DNA from: a bacterium
GTDB taxonomy: Bacteria > Bacillota > Sulfobacillia > UBA995
Length of the DNA stretch: 64,000 nucleotides
Direction: 5' to 3'
NCBI GenBank assembly: GCA_031082145.1
Contig: JAVHLP010000004.1
Coordinates: forward strand, 123,172-187,171
Shown: in pieces, positions 37,001 to 44,988 of the stretch
Position numbering within the stretch: the stretch's first letter is position 1
Layout of the letters: each line of letters starts with the position of its first letter
Translations under genes and position numbers: made by a program
Notes under the pieces: generated by a model
What the model saw: the letters and a program-made list of their open reading frames with translations, nothing else
What the model was told of the DNA's origin: nothing
Databases searched by the model: none

Positions 37001-37374
37001 AGCCCTTCGAGGTCTTCGCCACCATCGGCCGGGCCGGATCGGACGTCCTCGCCCTCACCGAGGCCATCGCCCGCATGATCAGCCTCTGCCTGCGCTGTGG
37101 GGTGTCCCTGGAGCGGGTCACCGAGCAACTCATTGGCATCGGCGGCAGCCGCTCGTCCGGCTTTGGCTCCAGCCGGGTGCTCTCCATCCCCGACGCCATC
37201 GGCAAGTCGCTGGCCGCCCAGTACCTGAACGCGGAGAACGGGACACCGGCCCCGGGGCCTTCTCCCGCCGGCCAGTTCACCATCTTCGGCATCTGCCCCG
37301 CTTGCGGCAACGCCAGCCTGGTACAGCAGGAGGGGTGCGTCCACTGTGTGTCCTGCGCCTTCACCGAGTGCTAG
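34099..37374 (+). CDS. nrdJ: Adenosylcobalamin-dependent (class II) ribonucleoside-diphosphate reductase, intein-containing precursor
   Basis: Precursor of 1091 residues; without the intein (273-627) the mature enzyme has 736. Extein signatures: NSPCLMNAG, GGGTGFSFSRLRPKND, and the catalytic N-P-C-G-E-Q site split by the intein so that Cys628 is the thiyl-radical cysteine and Glu630 its partner; NATCTTIAPTGTLSIIAGCSSG; a C-terminal Cys-rich finger CPACG/CVHC likely for redox or zinc. It reduces ribonucleotides to deoxyribonucleotides with B12, without oxygen. TTG start 2 bp after nrdR. The enzyme cannot work until splicing is complete. Confidence 0.95.
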   Translation: MLELRENARVVLETRYLKKVDGKVVETPEDLFRRVARHIAAVEADLYGKPPGEVAELEERFYRMMTALEALPNSPCLMNAGRELGQLSACFVLPVEDSIETIFESIKHTALIQRSGGGTGFSFSRLRPKNDEVRSTGGIASGPVSFLKCFNAATEAIKQGGTRRGANMGILRVDHPDILEFITCKRDNRDITNFNISVGVTDAFMRAAEEDSEYDLVNPRDGLVAGRLRARQVLDLMVQMAWKNGEPGIVFLERINRDNPTPGLGPIESTNPCVTADTWVFTARGPREVGELVGQPLEVVVAGRSHATGPEGFFKTGTRPVVKLVTREGHDVRLTADHKVLRAADLTRYRLVPEWVPAGELRPGDRVLLHDHRSLAGWPGELTAAEGYLLGLLVGDGVLEHDSAVLSVWSREPAVNGPEPAVAGAPTVMEAALALTHRSDCCGWSEVRGRGEYRLKLGSLRRLAEQMGLRPGHKTIPPSIERASSDGYRGFLRGLFDCDGSVQGSQEKGISVRLAQSNRALLQAVQRMLLRLGIFSTICQRRLAHRFQPELVISGENLALFAERVGFGDGTKAARLGRLLRSYRRRLNRERFVARVLAVEPDGVEDVYDVQVPGVNAFDGNGLILHNCGEQPLLPYESCVLASVNLARMVDGDRVAWDRLRDTTHLVVRFLDNVIDANRYPLPEIAEATHRTRKIGLGIMGFADMLIGLKVAYDSEPAVALAGEVMAFIQREARAASTELARERGAFPEFAASIYAGGPPIRNATCTTIAPTGTLSIIAGCSSGCEPLFAVAFHRKVLDGQVLVEVNPLFLEMAQAGGFYSPELIERISEAGTVRGVEGVPADVAALFVCAHEMDPDWHLRIQAAFQEHVDNAVSKTVNLPAQATPADVADAFWKAHRSGLKGLTIYRYASREEQVLNVGTAAREVAAAERPAGVTPRPRPDVLTGQTKRVITPYGTLWLTMNEHGGEPFEVFATIGRAGSDVLALTEAIARMISLCLRCGVSLERVTEQLIGIGGSRSSGFGSSRVLSIPDAIGKSLAAQYLNAENGTPAPGPSPAGQFTIFGICPACGNASLVQQEGCVHCVSCAFTEC
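34915..35979 (+). other. Intein with LAGLIDADG homing endonuclease inside nrdJ
   Basis: In-frame 355-residue insertion in NrdJ (residues 273-627). Block A starts at Cys273 (CVTADTWVF). Block B is LTADHKVL with T335 and H338. Two LAGLIDADG-type helices are GYLLGLLVGDG and FLRGLFDCDGS. Block F is VYDVQVPGVNAFDGNG, ending LILHN with the terminal His-Asn; the next extein residue is Cys628. All residues needed for standard splicing appear present, and both endonuclease acidic residues are kept. Base composition resembles the host gene. Confidence 0.93.
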
Positions 37375-37383
37375 GAGGGGACC

Positions 37384-38484
37384 ATGACGGGCGACTTTGA
37401 GCGTTCCGACGGCATGGCCTACCTGCAAACTGGTTCGGTGGGACCCATTCCCCGTCCGGTCCTCGAAGCCCACTACCGGCGAATCCTTCGCTTCAACGCC
37501 GGCGGTTCCCCCGATGAACTGGTGGCGGAGGCCATGGCCGTCAGGGGGAAACTGGCGCGCCTCGTTGGCGCCGGCCCGGATGAGATCACCCTCACTTCCA
37601 GCACCAGCGACGGCCTGATCCAGGTGCTCGCCGCTCTGAACCTGGGCCCGGGCGACGAGGTGGTGACCTCCGACGTGGAGCACGCGGCCCTGGAGGCGCC
37701 TCTGGTCCACCTGGCCACCCGCCGGGGCGTCCTGGTGCACGCCGTGCCCGGCCTGAGTCCGGCCGGAGTTGCCGGCGCCCTGAACGCACGGACCCGGCTG
37801 ATCGCGGCCAGCCACGTTGCCTACGCCGGCGGGGCGCGGCTGCCGGTGGCGGAAGTGGCCCGTCTGGCCGCCGCCCACGGAGTACCCTTCCTGGTCGACG
37901 GCGCCCAGGCGGCCGGAGCCCTGCCGCTCGATCTGAAGGAGCTTGGCTGCGATTTCTACGCCTTCCCGGGTTATAAGTGGCTGCTCGGGCCCGCCGGGAC
38001 CGGCGCCCTCTACGTGGCCCGCCGTCACCTGGAGCCGGGTGGCCTGGAGCCCTGGCTCGGGGGTTTCGCGGGCCTGACCCGGCGCGACCTCCGGACCGGG
38101 CAGTGCCAGTTTGCCGCCGGTGCCGAGCGCTTTGAGCGGGGCACGATGCCCTTTCATGATTTCGCTTGCCTGGCCGGCGCACTGGATTACGTCCGGGACC
38201 AGGGGGATGTGAGCGCCCGGATCGCCGAACTGGCCAGCTACCTGGCCACCGAGCTGGCGCGGGTGCCGGGAGTGCGGGTCCTGACACCCCCCGGCTCGTC
38301 GGGGCTGGTCAGCTTCGCCCTTCCGGTTGACGCCGTGGCGGCGGTTGAGGAGTTGCGTCGCCTGGACGGTGTGATCGTTCGCAGCGTTCCGCCGTCCGCC
38401 TTGCGGGCTTCCACTCACTTCTTCAACACCCGGGAAGAGGTTGATCGGCTCGTACGGGGCGCCGCCCGCCTGGCCCGCACCTGA
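37384..38484 (+). CDS. Class V aminotransferase / cysteine desulfurase-like PLP enzyme
   Basis: Fold-type I PLP protein of 366 residues in the class V group (IscS/SufS, isopenicillin-N epimerase-like). PLP lysine K198 in PGYKWLLGPAG; cofactor motifs TSSTSDG, SDVEHAA, FLVDGAQAAGALP. No conserved catalytic Cys loop of the desulfurases is evident near the C-terminus, so a desulfurase role is not supported. It starts with ATG 9 bp after nrdJ, so probably same transcript. Substrate unknown. Confidence 0.82.
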   Translation: MTGDFERSDGMAYLQTGSVGPIPRPVLEAHYRRILRFNAGGSPDELVAEAMAVRGKLARLVGAGPDEITLTSSTSDGLIQVLAALNLGPGDEVVTSDVEHAALEAPLVHLATRRGVLVHAVPGLSPAGVAGALNARTRLIAASHVAYAGGARLPVAEVARLAAAHGVPFLVDGAQAAGALPLDLKELGCDFYAFPGYKWLLGPAGTGALYVARRHLEPGGLEPWLGGFAGLTRRDLRTGQCQFAAGAERFERGTMPFHDFACLAGALDYVRDQGDVSARIAELASYLATELARVPGVRVLTPPGSSGLVSFALPVDAVAAVEELRRLDGVIVRSVPPSALRASTHFFNTREEVDRLVRGAARLART

Positions 38485-38541
38485 AGGAAAGACCCGCTCC
38501 ACCGCCGAAACTGCAGTAAGGAAGCTGCCGGGAGGATCGCG

Positions 38542-39825
38542 GTGGCCAGGGTCGTCCGCCGGCGTTCCGCGCCAAAGAAGCGTGCCGGGAAGGGCCGCAG
38601 GGCTCGTTCCCGGGTCAAGTTCACCCCCCGGGTTCTCTTGCTGGGAGGACTCCTGCTGGCCTTTTTGGCCGGTCTGGGCTGGGTCCACCAGGTCCTGGTG
38701 GAGAGGCTGGTCCACATAGTCCTGGTCCAGGAAGGCACTGCCGACCAGGTGGTGGCCGCCGCGGCGCTGGTGGCCCGCTCGGAAACGGTTGTCCTGGCCC
38801 CGGCCGACGGGACCCTCCGCTGGCTGGTTGATTCGGGGACTCGGGTCCGGGCCGGCGAGGTGGTGGCCGAACTGGCCAATCCCGCCGCAATCGAGAGCGC
38901 CGAGCGCGACCTGGCCGCCCTGGAGGCGGAGCTAGTCCGGCTCCAGGAGGCCCAGGCTCCGGCCCGGGAGGCCCTCATTGCCCGCCAGACCGGGATCCTC
39001 GAGCGCATGGAAGAGGTGGCGGCGGAACTGAGGACAGCGGCTGTCCGGGGTGAAGTGCGCGAGGTTTCCCGCCGGGAAGCCGAACTGGGGCGCCTGGCCG
39101 GCGAATACCGGGCGGCGGAACGGGAGAAGGAGGAACTGGCGGCCGGACTGGCCGTCCTGGAAGAGCGACTGGGGGCGCAGCGGATCATGGTAGAAGGGCT
39201 CACCGTCAAGGTCATCTCGCCCCTGGCAGGGGTAGTGGTGTTGGAGCTCGACGGCCTGGAGCAAGTCCTGTCACCGTCTCAAGCCGCCCGCCTGGGGACC
39301 AAGGGCTTGCTGGCCATGTCCCCCCGCCCGGCCGCGGTGAGCGGCGGGGAGACGGTGCGGGTCGCCACTCCCCTCTTCAAGGTGACCGACGGTGACGCTT
39401 ACCTGTGCCTGGCGCTCCCGGCGGCGGAAGGCGAGTCCCTCCCCGATCAGCTACGGGTTCGCTTCCCTGAGTTGGGGAGTTGGACCATCGCCGCCCGGGT
39501 CCATCACCGGGGGGAGCGCGAGCGCAACGGGTTGATGCTGGTGGTCCTGCAGCTCACGGGTGCCCCCGGCCAGTTGGGGCTGTCCCGGATAGTCACCGCC
39601 GAATTGGTGGCCGGCACCTACCACGGTCCCCTGGTGCCACGCCGGGCGCTGCTCCGCCGGGACGGGGTGACCGGAGTGCTGGCGGTGGTCCGCAACGTCG
39701 CCGAGTTCCGGGAGGTCACCGTGCTCGGCGGCGACGGCGAGCGGGTGGTGGTGCGGGGGGTCGAGGCCGGAACCGAGGTGGTCCTCAACCCCTGGCTGGT
39801 GCGGGAAGGGTCGGCGGTACGCTAG
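38542..39825 (+). CDS. HlyD-like membrane-fusion/adaptor protein
   Basis: Protein of 427 residues with a strongly basic N-terminus (RRRSAPKKRAGKGRRAR), one membrane helix about 31-48, a lipoyl/biotinyl-like half (VVLAPADGTLRWLVDSGTRVRAGEVVAELAN), a long coiled coil (about 110-215), then the second lipoyl half (VISPLAGVVVLELDG) and a beta-barrel-like end. This is the build of HlyD adaptors, yet no ABC transporter or outer-membrane partner is adjacent. GTG start. In Bacillota, relatives often stand in this spot next to yggS-sepF; role unknown. Confidence 0.75.
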   Translation: MARVVRRRSAPKKRAGKGRRARSRVKFTPRVLLLGGLLLAFLAGLGWVHQVLVERLVHIVLVQEGTADQVVAAAALVARSETVVLAPADGTLRWLVDSGTRVRAGEVVAELANPAAIESAERDLAALEAELVRLQEAQAPAREALIARQTGILERMEEVAAELRTAAVRGEVREVSRREAELGRLAGEYRAAEREKEELAAGLAVLEERLGAQRIMVEGLTVKVISPLAGVVVLELDGLEQVLSPSQAARLGTKGLLAMSPRPAAVSGGETVRVATPLFKVTDGDAYLCLALPAAEGESLPDQLRVRFPELGSWTIAARVHHRGERERNGLMLVVLQLTGAPGQLGLSRIVTAELVAGTYHGPLVPRRALLRRDGVTGVLAVVRNVAEFREVTVLGGDGERVVVRGVEAGTEVVLNPWLVREGSAVR

Positions 39826-39836
39826 GAGGTCCGACA

Positions 39837-40532
39837 GTGGGCATAGCCGAGAATCTGGCCCGGGTCAGGGAGAACGTGGCCGGGGCGGCCCGGGCCGCCG
39901 GCAGGGACCCGGCGGCGATCAAGATCGTGGCCATCACCAAGGAGGCAACCGTTCCCGCCATCCGGGAAGCCGCCGCCCTGGGGATCACCGACTTTGGCGA
40001 GAACCGGGTTCAGGCGGCCCGGGACAAGATTGCGGAAGTGCCCGGGGTACGCTGGCACCTGGTGGGGCATTTGCAGGCCAATAAGGCCCGCCACGCGGTA
40101 CGGTTGTTCAAAGTCATCCACTCCCTGGACCGGCCGTCCCTGGCCGAGGAGCTGCAGCGGCGGGCCCAGCAGGCCGGCCGTCCGATTGAGGTGCTGGTCC
40201 AGGTGAACGTGACCGGCGAGGCGACCAAGCACGGGCTGGCTCCCGCCGACCTCTTCCCCCTCCTGGACGCTGTGGGCCCGCTGGACCACGTGCGGGTGCG
40301 CGGGCTCATGACCATCGGTCCCCTGGGTGGCGACAGCCGGCCCGCCTTCGCGCGCTTGCGGGAGCTCTTTGAACAGGTCCGGGCAAGAGGCTTTGCAGGG
40401 GTCGACATGGAATACCTGTCCATGGGGATGACCGACGACTATCCGGTGGCGGTGCAGGAAGGCGCAAACCTGTTGCGGATAGGCCGGGCGATTTTTCAGC
40501 TGAGAGGGGGAGGGGTATGCGCCGGAGCTTGA
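39837..40532 (+). CDS. YggS/YlmE-family PLP homeostasis protein
   Basis: Protein of 231 residues, alanine-racemase-like barrel that binds PLP and helps control its level; no enzyme activity is known. PLP lysine in KIVAITKEAT; GENRVQAARDKI; WHLVGHLQANKAR; and C-terminal MGMTDDYPVAVQEGANLLRIGRAIF with the phosphate-binding Arg/Gly residues. GTG start after TAGGAGGT. Overlaps sepF by 16 bp. A conserved neighbour of sepF in Gram-positive bacteria. Confidence 0.93.
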   Translation: MGIAENLARVRENVAGAARAAGRDPAAIKIVAITKEATVPAIREAAALGITDFGENRVQAARDKIAEVPGVRWHLVGHLQANKARHAVRLFKVIHSLDRPSLAEELQRRAQQAGRPIEVLVQVNVTGEATKHGLAPADLFPLLDAVGPLDHVRVRGLMTIGPLGGDSRPAFARLRELFEQVRARGFAGVDMEYLSMGMTDDYPVAVQEGANLLRIGRAIFQLRGGGVCAGA

Positions 40533-40972
40533 TGGATCGCATCCTGAACTTCATCGGTTTTGAGCAGGTGGAAGTGCCCGAAGAGGAAGAAGGGGAGCTT
40601 GAGCCCTTGGAGGAGCGCCAGCCGCCCGACCGTGGCCGCCGGGAAGTCGCGGCCGCGGCCGATCACCCCCCGCGGACAGGGCCCCAACTGGTGAGCATCC
40701 CCGGCGTTCAGAAGGGCCTCAGGGTTGTCATCGTGGAGCCGGAGAGCTTCGACGAGGTGGCGGGCATTGTCGATCACCTGCGTAATCGCCAGCCGACCAT
40801 AGTTGTGCTGGAGGATGCCGACAAGGAACTCGCCCGCCGGGTCATCGATTTCGTCTCCGGGGCCACTTACGCCCTGCAGGGGGTCACTCGCCGGGTGAGC
40901 CCGGGGGTCTTCCTGTTCGCGCCCCCCAACGTTGACGTGGCCGCTCCCCGCGAGGAGGAGAAGGAAGAGTGA
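40517..40972 (+). CDS. sepF: Cell division protein SepF
   Basis: FtsZ-binding, membrane-tethering division protein, 151 residues. An amphipathic N-terminal helix (SLMDRILNFIGF), an acidic linker, then the conserved SepF core: GLRVVIVEPESFDEVAGIVDHL, TIVVLEDADKELARRVIDF and VSPGVFLFAPPNV. ATG at 40517 (ATG at 40532 also possible). Overlaps yggS and yggT. With no ftsA in the dcw cluster, SepF is the likely main anchor of the Z ring; that is inference. Confidence 0.94.
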   Translation: MRRSLMDRILNFIGFEQVEVPEEEEGELEPLEERQPPDRGRREVAAAADHPPRTGPQLVSIPGVQKGLRVVIVEPESFDEVAGIVDHLRNRQPTIVVLEDADKELARRVIDFVSGATYALQGVTRRVSPGVFLFAPPNVDVAAPREEEKEE

Positions 40973-41247
40973 TGGCCGCGCTTCTGGTCTACCTGCTCAA
41001 CCTGGCCTACCGCATCTTCTTCTTCCTGTTGCTGGCCCGAGCCGTGGCCAGCTGGCTGCCGGGTTCCGGTCCGACCTACTACCGCCTGTTCGGGGTGCTC
41101 CGACGGCTCACCGATCCCCTTCTGGCCCCCATCCGCAGGGTGATACCGGCGTCGGGCGGGCTTGACTTCTCCCCCCTGGTGGCCATGCTGCTCCTGGGTG
41201 TGGTTCACCGCATACTGGTTACCCTGGTCTGGTCCTTGCCGTTCTGA
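40972..41247 (+). CDS. YggT-family membrane protein
   Basis: Protein of about 91 residues with two membrane helices (LLVYLLNLAYRIFFFLLLARAV and SPLVAMLLLGVVHRILVTLVW) and the family motif between them, TDPLLAPIRRVIP. YggT/YlmG proteins take part in membrane or division-related functions that are not well defined. The ATG at 40972 overlaps the sepF stop (GTGATG); GGAGGAGAAGG precedes. Confidence 0.88.
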   Translation: MAALLVYLLNLAYRIFFFLLLARAVASWLPGSGPTYYRLFGVLRRLTDPLLAPIRRVIPASGGLDFSPLVAMLLLGVVHRILVTLVWSLPF

Positions 41248-41309
41248 GACAAGGGTTTGGGTCTGACCCTGTCGAACTGAGACTGGAGCGTTGAGGGAGG
41301 TAGGTGGCC

Positions 41310-42032
41310 ATGCCCCTGACGCCGCTGGACATTCACAACAAGGAGTTCAGCCGGGCACTGAGGGGATACCGGGAAGAGGAAGTCGACGACTTCCTGGATC
41401 TCGTGGTCCGGGAGTTTGAGGCCCTGCTGCGGGAGAACGCCGCCCTCCGCGAGCGGGTCCAGGAACTGGACAAGGACCTGCGGCATTACCGGAACCTGGA
41501 GGAGACGCTGAACAAGACGTTGCTGGTGGCCCAGGAGACCGCCCGCGAGGTCAAGACCAACGCCGAGAAGGAAGCCCTTTTGGCCGTGCGCCAGGCCGAG
41601 CGACAGGGAGCCCGCATCGTCGAAGAGGCTCAGGCCCGGGTGGCCAAGGCCTTCGCCGACTATGACGAACTCCGCCGGCGCACCCAGGTCTTCCGGGTTC
41701 GGATGCGCAACTTCCTGGAGAGCCAGCTGGAGCTGTTCCAGGACACCGAGGACGAGTGGGCCGATCAGGCCTCCGAGACGGAGCCGGCGGTGCGGGAGGA
41801 ACTTATCAAGAGCGAGATCGGGGAGTGGCGGGAGCGCCGCGCGACTCCTCCCGAGCCCACCGAGGAGATCCAACCTTCCTCCGAGCCGGAGGAGGGGAGC
41901 GTCCATCCGGCGGACGAGGTCGCGGCTACCGGCGATCCGGTCCCCGGCCCGGCCGAGGCGACCCCGCCGGATCGTTCCACCCGCCGCCACTGGCTGGACG
42001 ATCTCCTGGACGAGGAGGAAGGCAAGCGCTGA
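41310..42032 (+). CDS. divIVA: Cell division initiation protein DivIVA
   Basis: Coiled-coil protein of 240 residues binding curved membrane at poles and septa. The N-terminus LTPLDIHNKEFSRALRGYREEEVDDFLDLV is the lipid-binding domain (first residues conserved), then coiled coil to about residue 150, and an acidic, Pro-rich tail of about 85 residues ending HWLDDLLDEEEGK. The ATG at 41310 has GGGAGG at a good distance; a GTG two codons earlier is too near. In endospore formers DivIVA also helps place the asymmetric septum. Confidence 0.93.
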   Translation: MPLTPLDIHNKEFSRALRGYREEEVDDFLDLVVREFEALLRENAALRERVQELDKDLRHYRNLEETLNKTLLVAQETAREVKTNAEKEALLAVRQAERQGARIVEEAQARVAKAFADYDELRRRTQVFRVRMRNFLESQLELFQDTEDEWADQASETEPAVREELIKSEIGEWRERRATPPEPTEEIQPSSEPEEGSVHPADEVAATGDPVPGPAEATPPDRSTRRHWLDDLLDEEEGKR

Positions 42033-42040
42033 TCCCGGCC

Positions 42041-42334
42041 GTGGCCCCGGTCCCCGGGGGGGCCGAGTTCAAGCTCCGGGTAAGCCCCGGGGCGGCCCGC
42101 GACCGCGTGCTGGGGGTGGACGGTGGGGCCCTGAGGCTCGAAGTGCGGGCCCCAGCCCGCGGCGGCCGGGCCAACCGGGCCGTCCTCAACCTGCTGGCAA
42201 GTTTCCTCGGCCTCGAGGAGGACCGCCTTACCATCCGTCGTGGCGTCACCGCCCCCGGCAAGTGGGTCCACGTGGCGGGGATGCACGCCGACGAGCTCTC
42301 CCAGCATCTAGCCCGCACTCTTCTTCCGGGGTGA
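42041..42334 (+). CDS. DUF167/YggU-family protein
   Basis: About 97 residues. The family pattern FKLRVSPGAARDRVLGVDGGALRLEVRAPARGGRANRAVL is in part visible: a beta-strand, SPGA, then the P-A-x-G-G-x-A-N motif, and the end EEDRLTIRRGVTAPGKWVHV. Function unknown; conserved next to sepF-divIVA in Gram-positives. The GTG at 42041 is used; the DivIVA stop lies 8 bp before it. Homology begins a few residues into the frame. Confidence 0.85.
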   Translation: MAPVPGGAEFKLRVSPGAARDRVLGVDGGALRLEVRAPARGGRANRAVLNLLASFLGLEEDRLTIRRGVTAPGKWVHVAGMHADELSQHLARTLLPG

Positions 42335-42338
42335 GACC

Positions 42339-43904
42339 ATGGCCGACCGTTGGTTTGTGAACGGCGAGTTTCCTGGCCGGACGCTGCTGGTACGCGACGG
42401 CCGGGTAGCCGCGGTGGGAGCCAGTCCTCCTGCCGGCGCCCGGGTGATCGATCTCCAGGGGCACGTTGTCCGGCCCGGCTTCTTTGACAGCCACCTGCAT
42501 CTCCTGGCCCTGGGCCTCAGCCTGGGCCGGGTCGACCTCGCCGGCGTCTCCCTGGCCGAGGGCCTGGCAGCGATCGGCGCTGCCGCCCGGGCCCTGCCCC
42601 CCGGGGCCTGGGTGGCCGGCCGGGGTTGGGACCAGGGCCGGCTCGGCCGCTACCTCAGCCGGGAGGATCTCGACCAGGCCGCCGCTGGCCGCCCCTGCCT
42701 GCTCTACCGGGTCTGCGGCCACGTCGCCGCCGCCAGCAGCCGGGCCCTGGAGCTGGCGGGCATAACCGAGGCGACCCCCGATCCGGCGGGAGGGCGTATC
42801 GATCGCGACCTTGCCGGCCGGCCGACGGGGATTCTCCGGGAGACGGCGATCGGGCAGGTGGCGGCCGCCATGCCGGACCCCGGTCCGGCGGAACTCCGGC
42901 TGGCCCTGGAGCGTGCGATCCGGCACGTGCTGGCCTGCGGGATAACCACCGTCCGGGTCGACGACGTCGGCGCCGCGGGAGGGCTAACCGCCGCCTGCGA
43001 CCTATACCGGGAGACGGTCGGCCCCCAGGGTCTTCCCCTGCGCGTCATCCTGGACGTCTCCGACCGGGCCCTGGACGAACTGGAGGCCGCCCCGCCGGCC
43101 GGCGACGATTGGTTCCGGACCGGGGCGGTGAAGATATTCGCAGACGGCTCGCTGGGGGCGGCCACCGCCGCCCTGGAGGAACCGTACGCGGACGACCCCG
43201 GGAACCGGGGGATAGCCATCACCGCGGGGGAGGAGCTTGACCGGCTGGTGGCCAGGGTGCACCGGAGTGGCCGGCAGGTGGCGATTCACGCCATCGGCGA
43301 CCGGGCGGCGGCCAACGCCCTGGACGCCATTGAGCGGGCACAGGGGGCCGACCCCCGGCCCGATCCCCGCCATCGCCTCGTCCACTGCCAGGTGCTAACG
43401 GCCAGCCTGGTCCGCCGTATGGCCGCCCTGGGGGTGGTGGCCGACATCCAACCGGTCTTCGTCGCCACCGACCACCACTGGGCCGGCGACCGGCTCGGCC
43501 CTCGGCGGCTGGACTACGCTTACGCCTGGCGATCGCTGCTGGACGCGGGCATCAGCCTGGCCGGGGGCTCCGACGCCCCCATCGAGCCGGTGAACCCCTT
43601 CTTCGGCTTGCACGCCGCGGTAACCCGGCAGGACCGGGCCGGCCACCCCCCCGGGGGCTGGCTGCCGGCCGAGAAGCTCACCGTGGGGAAAGCCCTCCAC
43701 CTTTACACTCAAGGCGGCCCTTACGCCGCCTTTGAGGAGCACCGCAAGGGCTCGCTGGATACCGGCAAGCTGGCCGACTTCGTGGTCCTGCCCGCCGATC
43801 CGGCCCGGGTGGATCCGTCCGCCCTCAAGGAGATGCTGCCGCTCATGACTGTCGTGGGCGGGCGGGTCGCCCACGCCACCGGCCCCTTCCCGGGGGCGGC
43901 ATGA
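42339..43904 (+). CDS. Amidohydrolase, YtcJ-like (Amidohydro_3)
   Basis: Metal-dependent amidohydrolase of 521 residues. Motifs: FFDSHLHLLALG (HxH metal site), HGVAGRGWDQ-type GRGWDQGRLG, FADGSLGAATAAL, IHAIGDRAAANALDAIE, HRLVHCQVLT and LAGGSDAPIEPVNPFFGLHAAV (late metal Asp). Relatives hydrolyse N-substituted formamides, amides or carbamates; substrate unknown. ATG 4 bp after the DUF167 gene, so likely at the distal end of the yggS-sepF transcript. Cytosolic. Confidence 0.85.
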   Translation: MADRWFVNGEFPGRTLLVRDGRVAAVGASPPAGARVIDLQGHVVRPGFFDSHLHLLALGLSLGRVDLAGVSLAEGLAAIGAAARALPPGAWVAGRGWDQGRLGRYLSREDLDQAAAGRPCLLYRVCGHVAAASSRALELAGITEATPDPAGGRIDRDLAGRPTGILRETAIGQVAAAMPDPGPAELRLALERAIRHVLACGITTVRVDDVGAAGGLTAACDLYRETVGPQGLPLRVILDVSDRALDELEAAPPAGDDWFRTGAVKIFADGSLGAATAALEEPYADDPGNRGIAITAGEELDRLVARVHRSGRQVAIHAIGDRAAANALDAIERAQGADPRPDPRHRLVHCQVLTASLVRRMAALGVVADIQPVFVATDHHWAGDRLGPRRLDYAYAWRSLLDAGISLAGGSDAPIEPVNPFFGLHAAVTRQDRAGHPPGGWLPAEKLTVGKALHLYTQGGPYAAFEEHRKGSLDTGKLADFVVLPADPARVDPSALKEMLPLMTVVGGRVAHATGPFPGAA

Positions 43905-43917
43905 GGGAGCGATAGCG

Positions 43918-44988
43918 GTGGAGTTCGTGGCCTGTGGGCCCGAGGACGGGGAGGCTCTTACAGCCTACCTGGCCCGGTCCCCGGCCGGCGACGTCCTGCA
44001 GACTCCCGCCTGGGGCCAACTCAAGGCCCGCACCGGCTGGGTCGCCCGGCACTACGGGGTGCAAGACGGGACTGGCCTCAGGGGCGTCATCTCGGTCCTC
44101 AAGCGGCCCCTGCCCGCCCTCCCCGGCGCCTGGATGGGCTACGCGCCCCGTGGCCCGGTGGTGGACGGCCCCGATGTCCTGGACGTACTGGTGCGGGGTC
44201 TCAAGGCGGCGGCTGCCGGCGAGGGGCTGGTCTTCCTGAAGGTGGACCCGGCCGTGCCCGACCCCGCCCCGGACTTCAGCGCCGCCCTCCGCCGGGCGGG
44301 CTTTCGCCCGCTCGCCCGGGGACCCAACTTCGAGGGGGTACAGCCCCGGTACGTGATGCGGCTGCCCCTGGACCGCCCCCCCGACGCTATCCTATCCGGC
44401 TTCTCCGCCAAGACCCGGTACAACGTTCGCCTGGCCGGCCGCCGGGGGGTGATCGTCCGCGCCGACACCACCCCCGCCGACCTGCCGGTCTTCTATCGCT
44501 TGCTCCAGGAGACGGCGGCGCGGGACCGCTTTCTGATCCGCTCCTCGCAGTACTACCGTGACCTCTGGGAGTGCCTGGTCAACCGGGGTCTGGCCCGCCT
44601 GTTCATGGCTGAGTATCGGGGCGAGGCCCTGGCGGGGGCGATCTTGTTCCACCTGGGCACCACCGCCTGGTATGTGTATGGGGCGTCGGCCAACCGGAGC
44701 CGGGAGGTCATGCCCAACCACGCCTTGCAGTGGGCGATGATCCGGTGGGCGATGGACCGTGGGATCACCGTCTACGACTTCCGGGGCGTCTCCGGCGACC
44801 TCGATCCGGCCAACCCGCTCTACGGCCTGTACCGCTTCAAGAAGGGCTTCGGGGCGGATCTCGTCGAGTACATCGGCGAGTACGACCTGCCCTTCCGGCC
44901 CCTCCTGCACCGGGCCTGCAACCTCCTGGAGCCGTTCTACCGCCGCCTTCGCTCGCGGCCGGGGGCGCGGGGGGCGGAACCGGACTAA
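43918..44988 (+). CDS. FemAB/FemX-type peptidyltransferase
   Basis: Protein of 356 residues with two GNAT-like halves as in FemABX, which add amino acids from aminoacyl-tRNA to the lipid II side chain. Visible: QTPAWGQLKARTGW, FLKVDPAV, GFSAKTRYNVRLAGRRGV (the family K-T-R-Y-N-x-R-x-A motif), FLGTTAWYVYGAS-type FHLGTTAWYVYGASAN, and YDFRGVSGDLDP with LYRFKKGFG. Meso-DAP organisms do not usually need interpeptide bridges, so the target may differ. GTG start. Converges with the SocA-type gene, overlapping 4 bp. Confidence 0.85.
   Translation: MEFVACGPEDGEALTAYLARSPAGDVLQTPAWGQLKARTGWVARHYGVQDGTGLRGVISVLKRPLPALPGAWMGYAPRGPVVDGPDVLDVLVRGLKAAAAGEGLVFLKVDPAVPDPAPDFSAALRRAGFRPLARGPNFEGVQPRYVMRLPLDRPPDAILSGFSAKTRYNVRLAGRRGVIVRADTTPADLPVFYRLLQETAARDRFLIRSSQYYRDLWECLVNRGLARLFMAEYRGEALAGAILFHLGTTAWYVYGASANRSREVMPNHALQWAMIRWAMDRGITVYDFRGVSGDLDPANPLYGLYRFKKGFGADLVEYIGEYDLPFRPLLHRACNLLEPFYRRLRSRPGARGAEPD

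Noticed and set aside
36142..38715. 857-codon minus-strand open frame opposite nrdJ and the aminotransferase gene
   Set aside because: Same antisense artefact; the plus-strand genes have catalytic motifs and ribosome sites.
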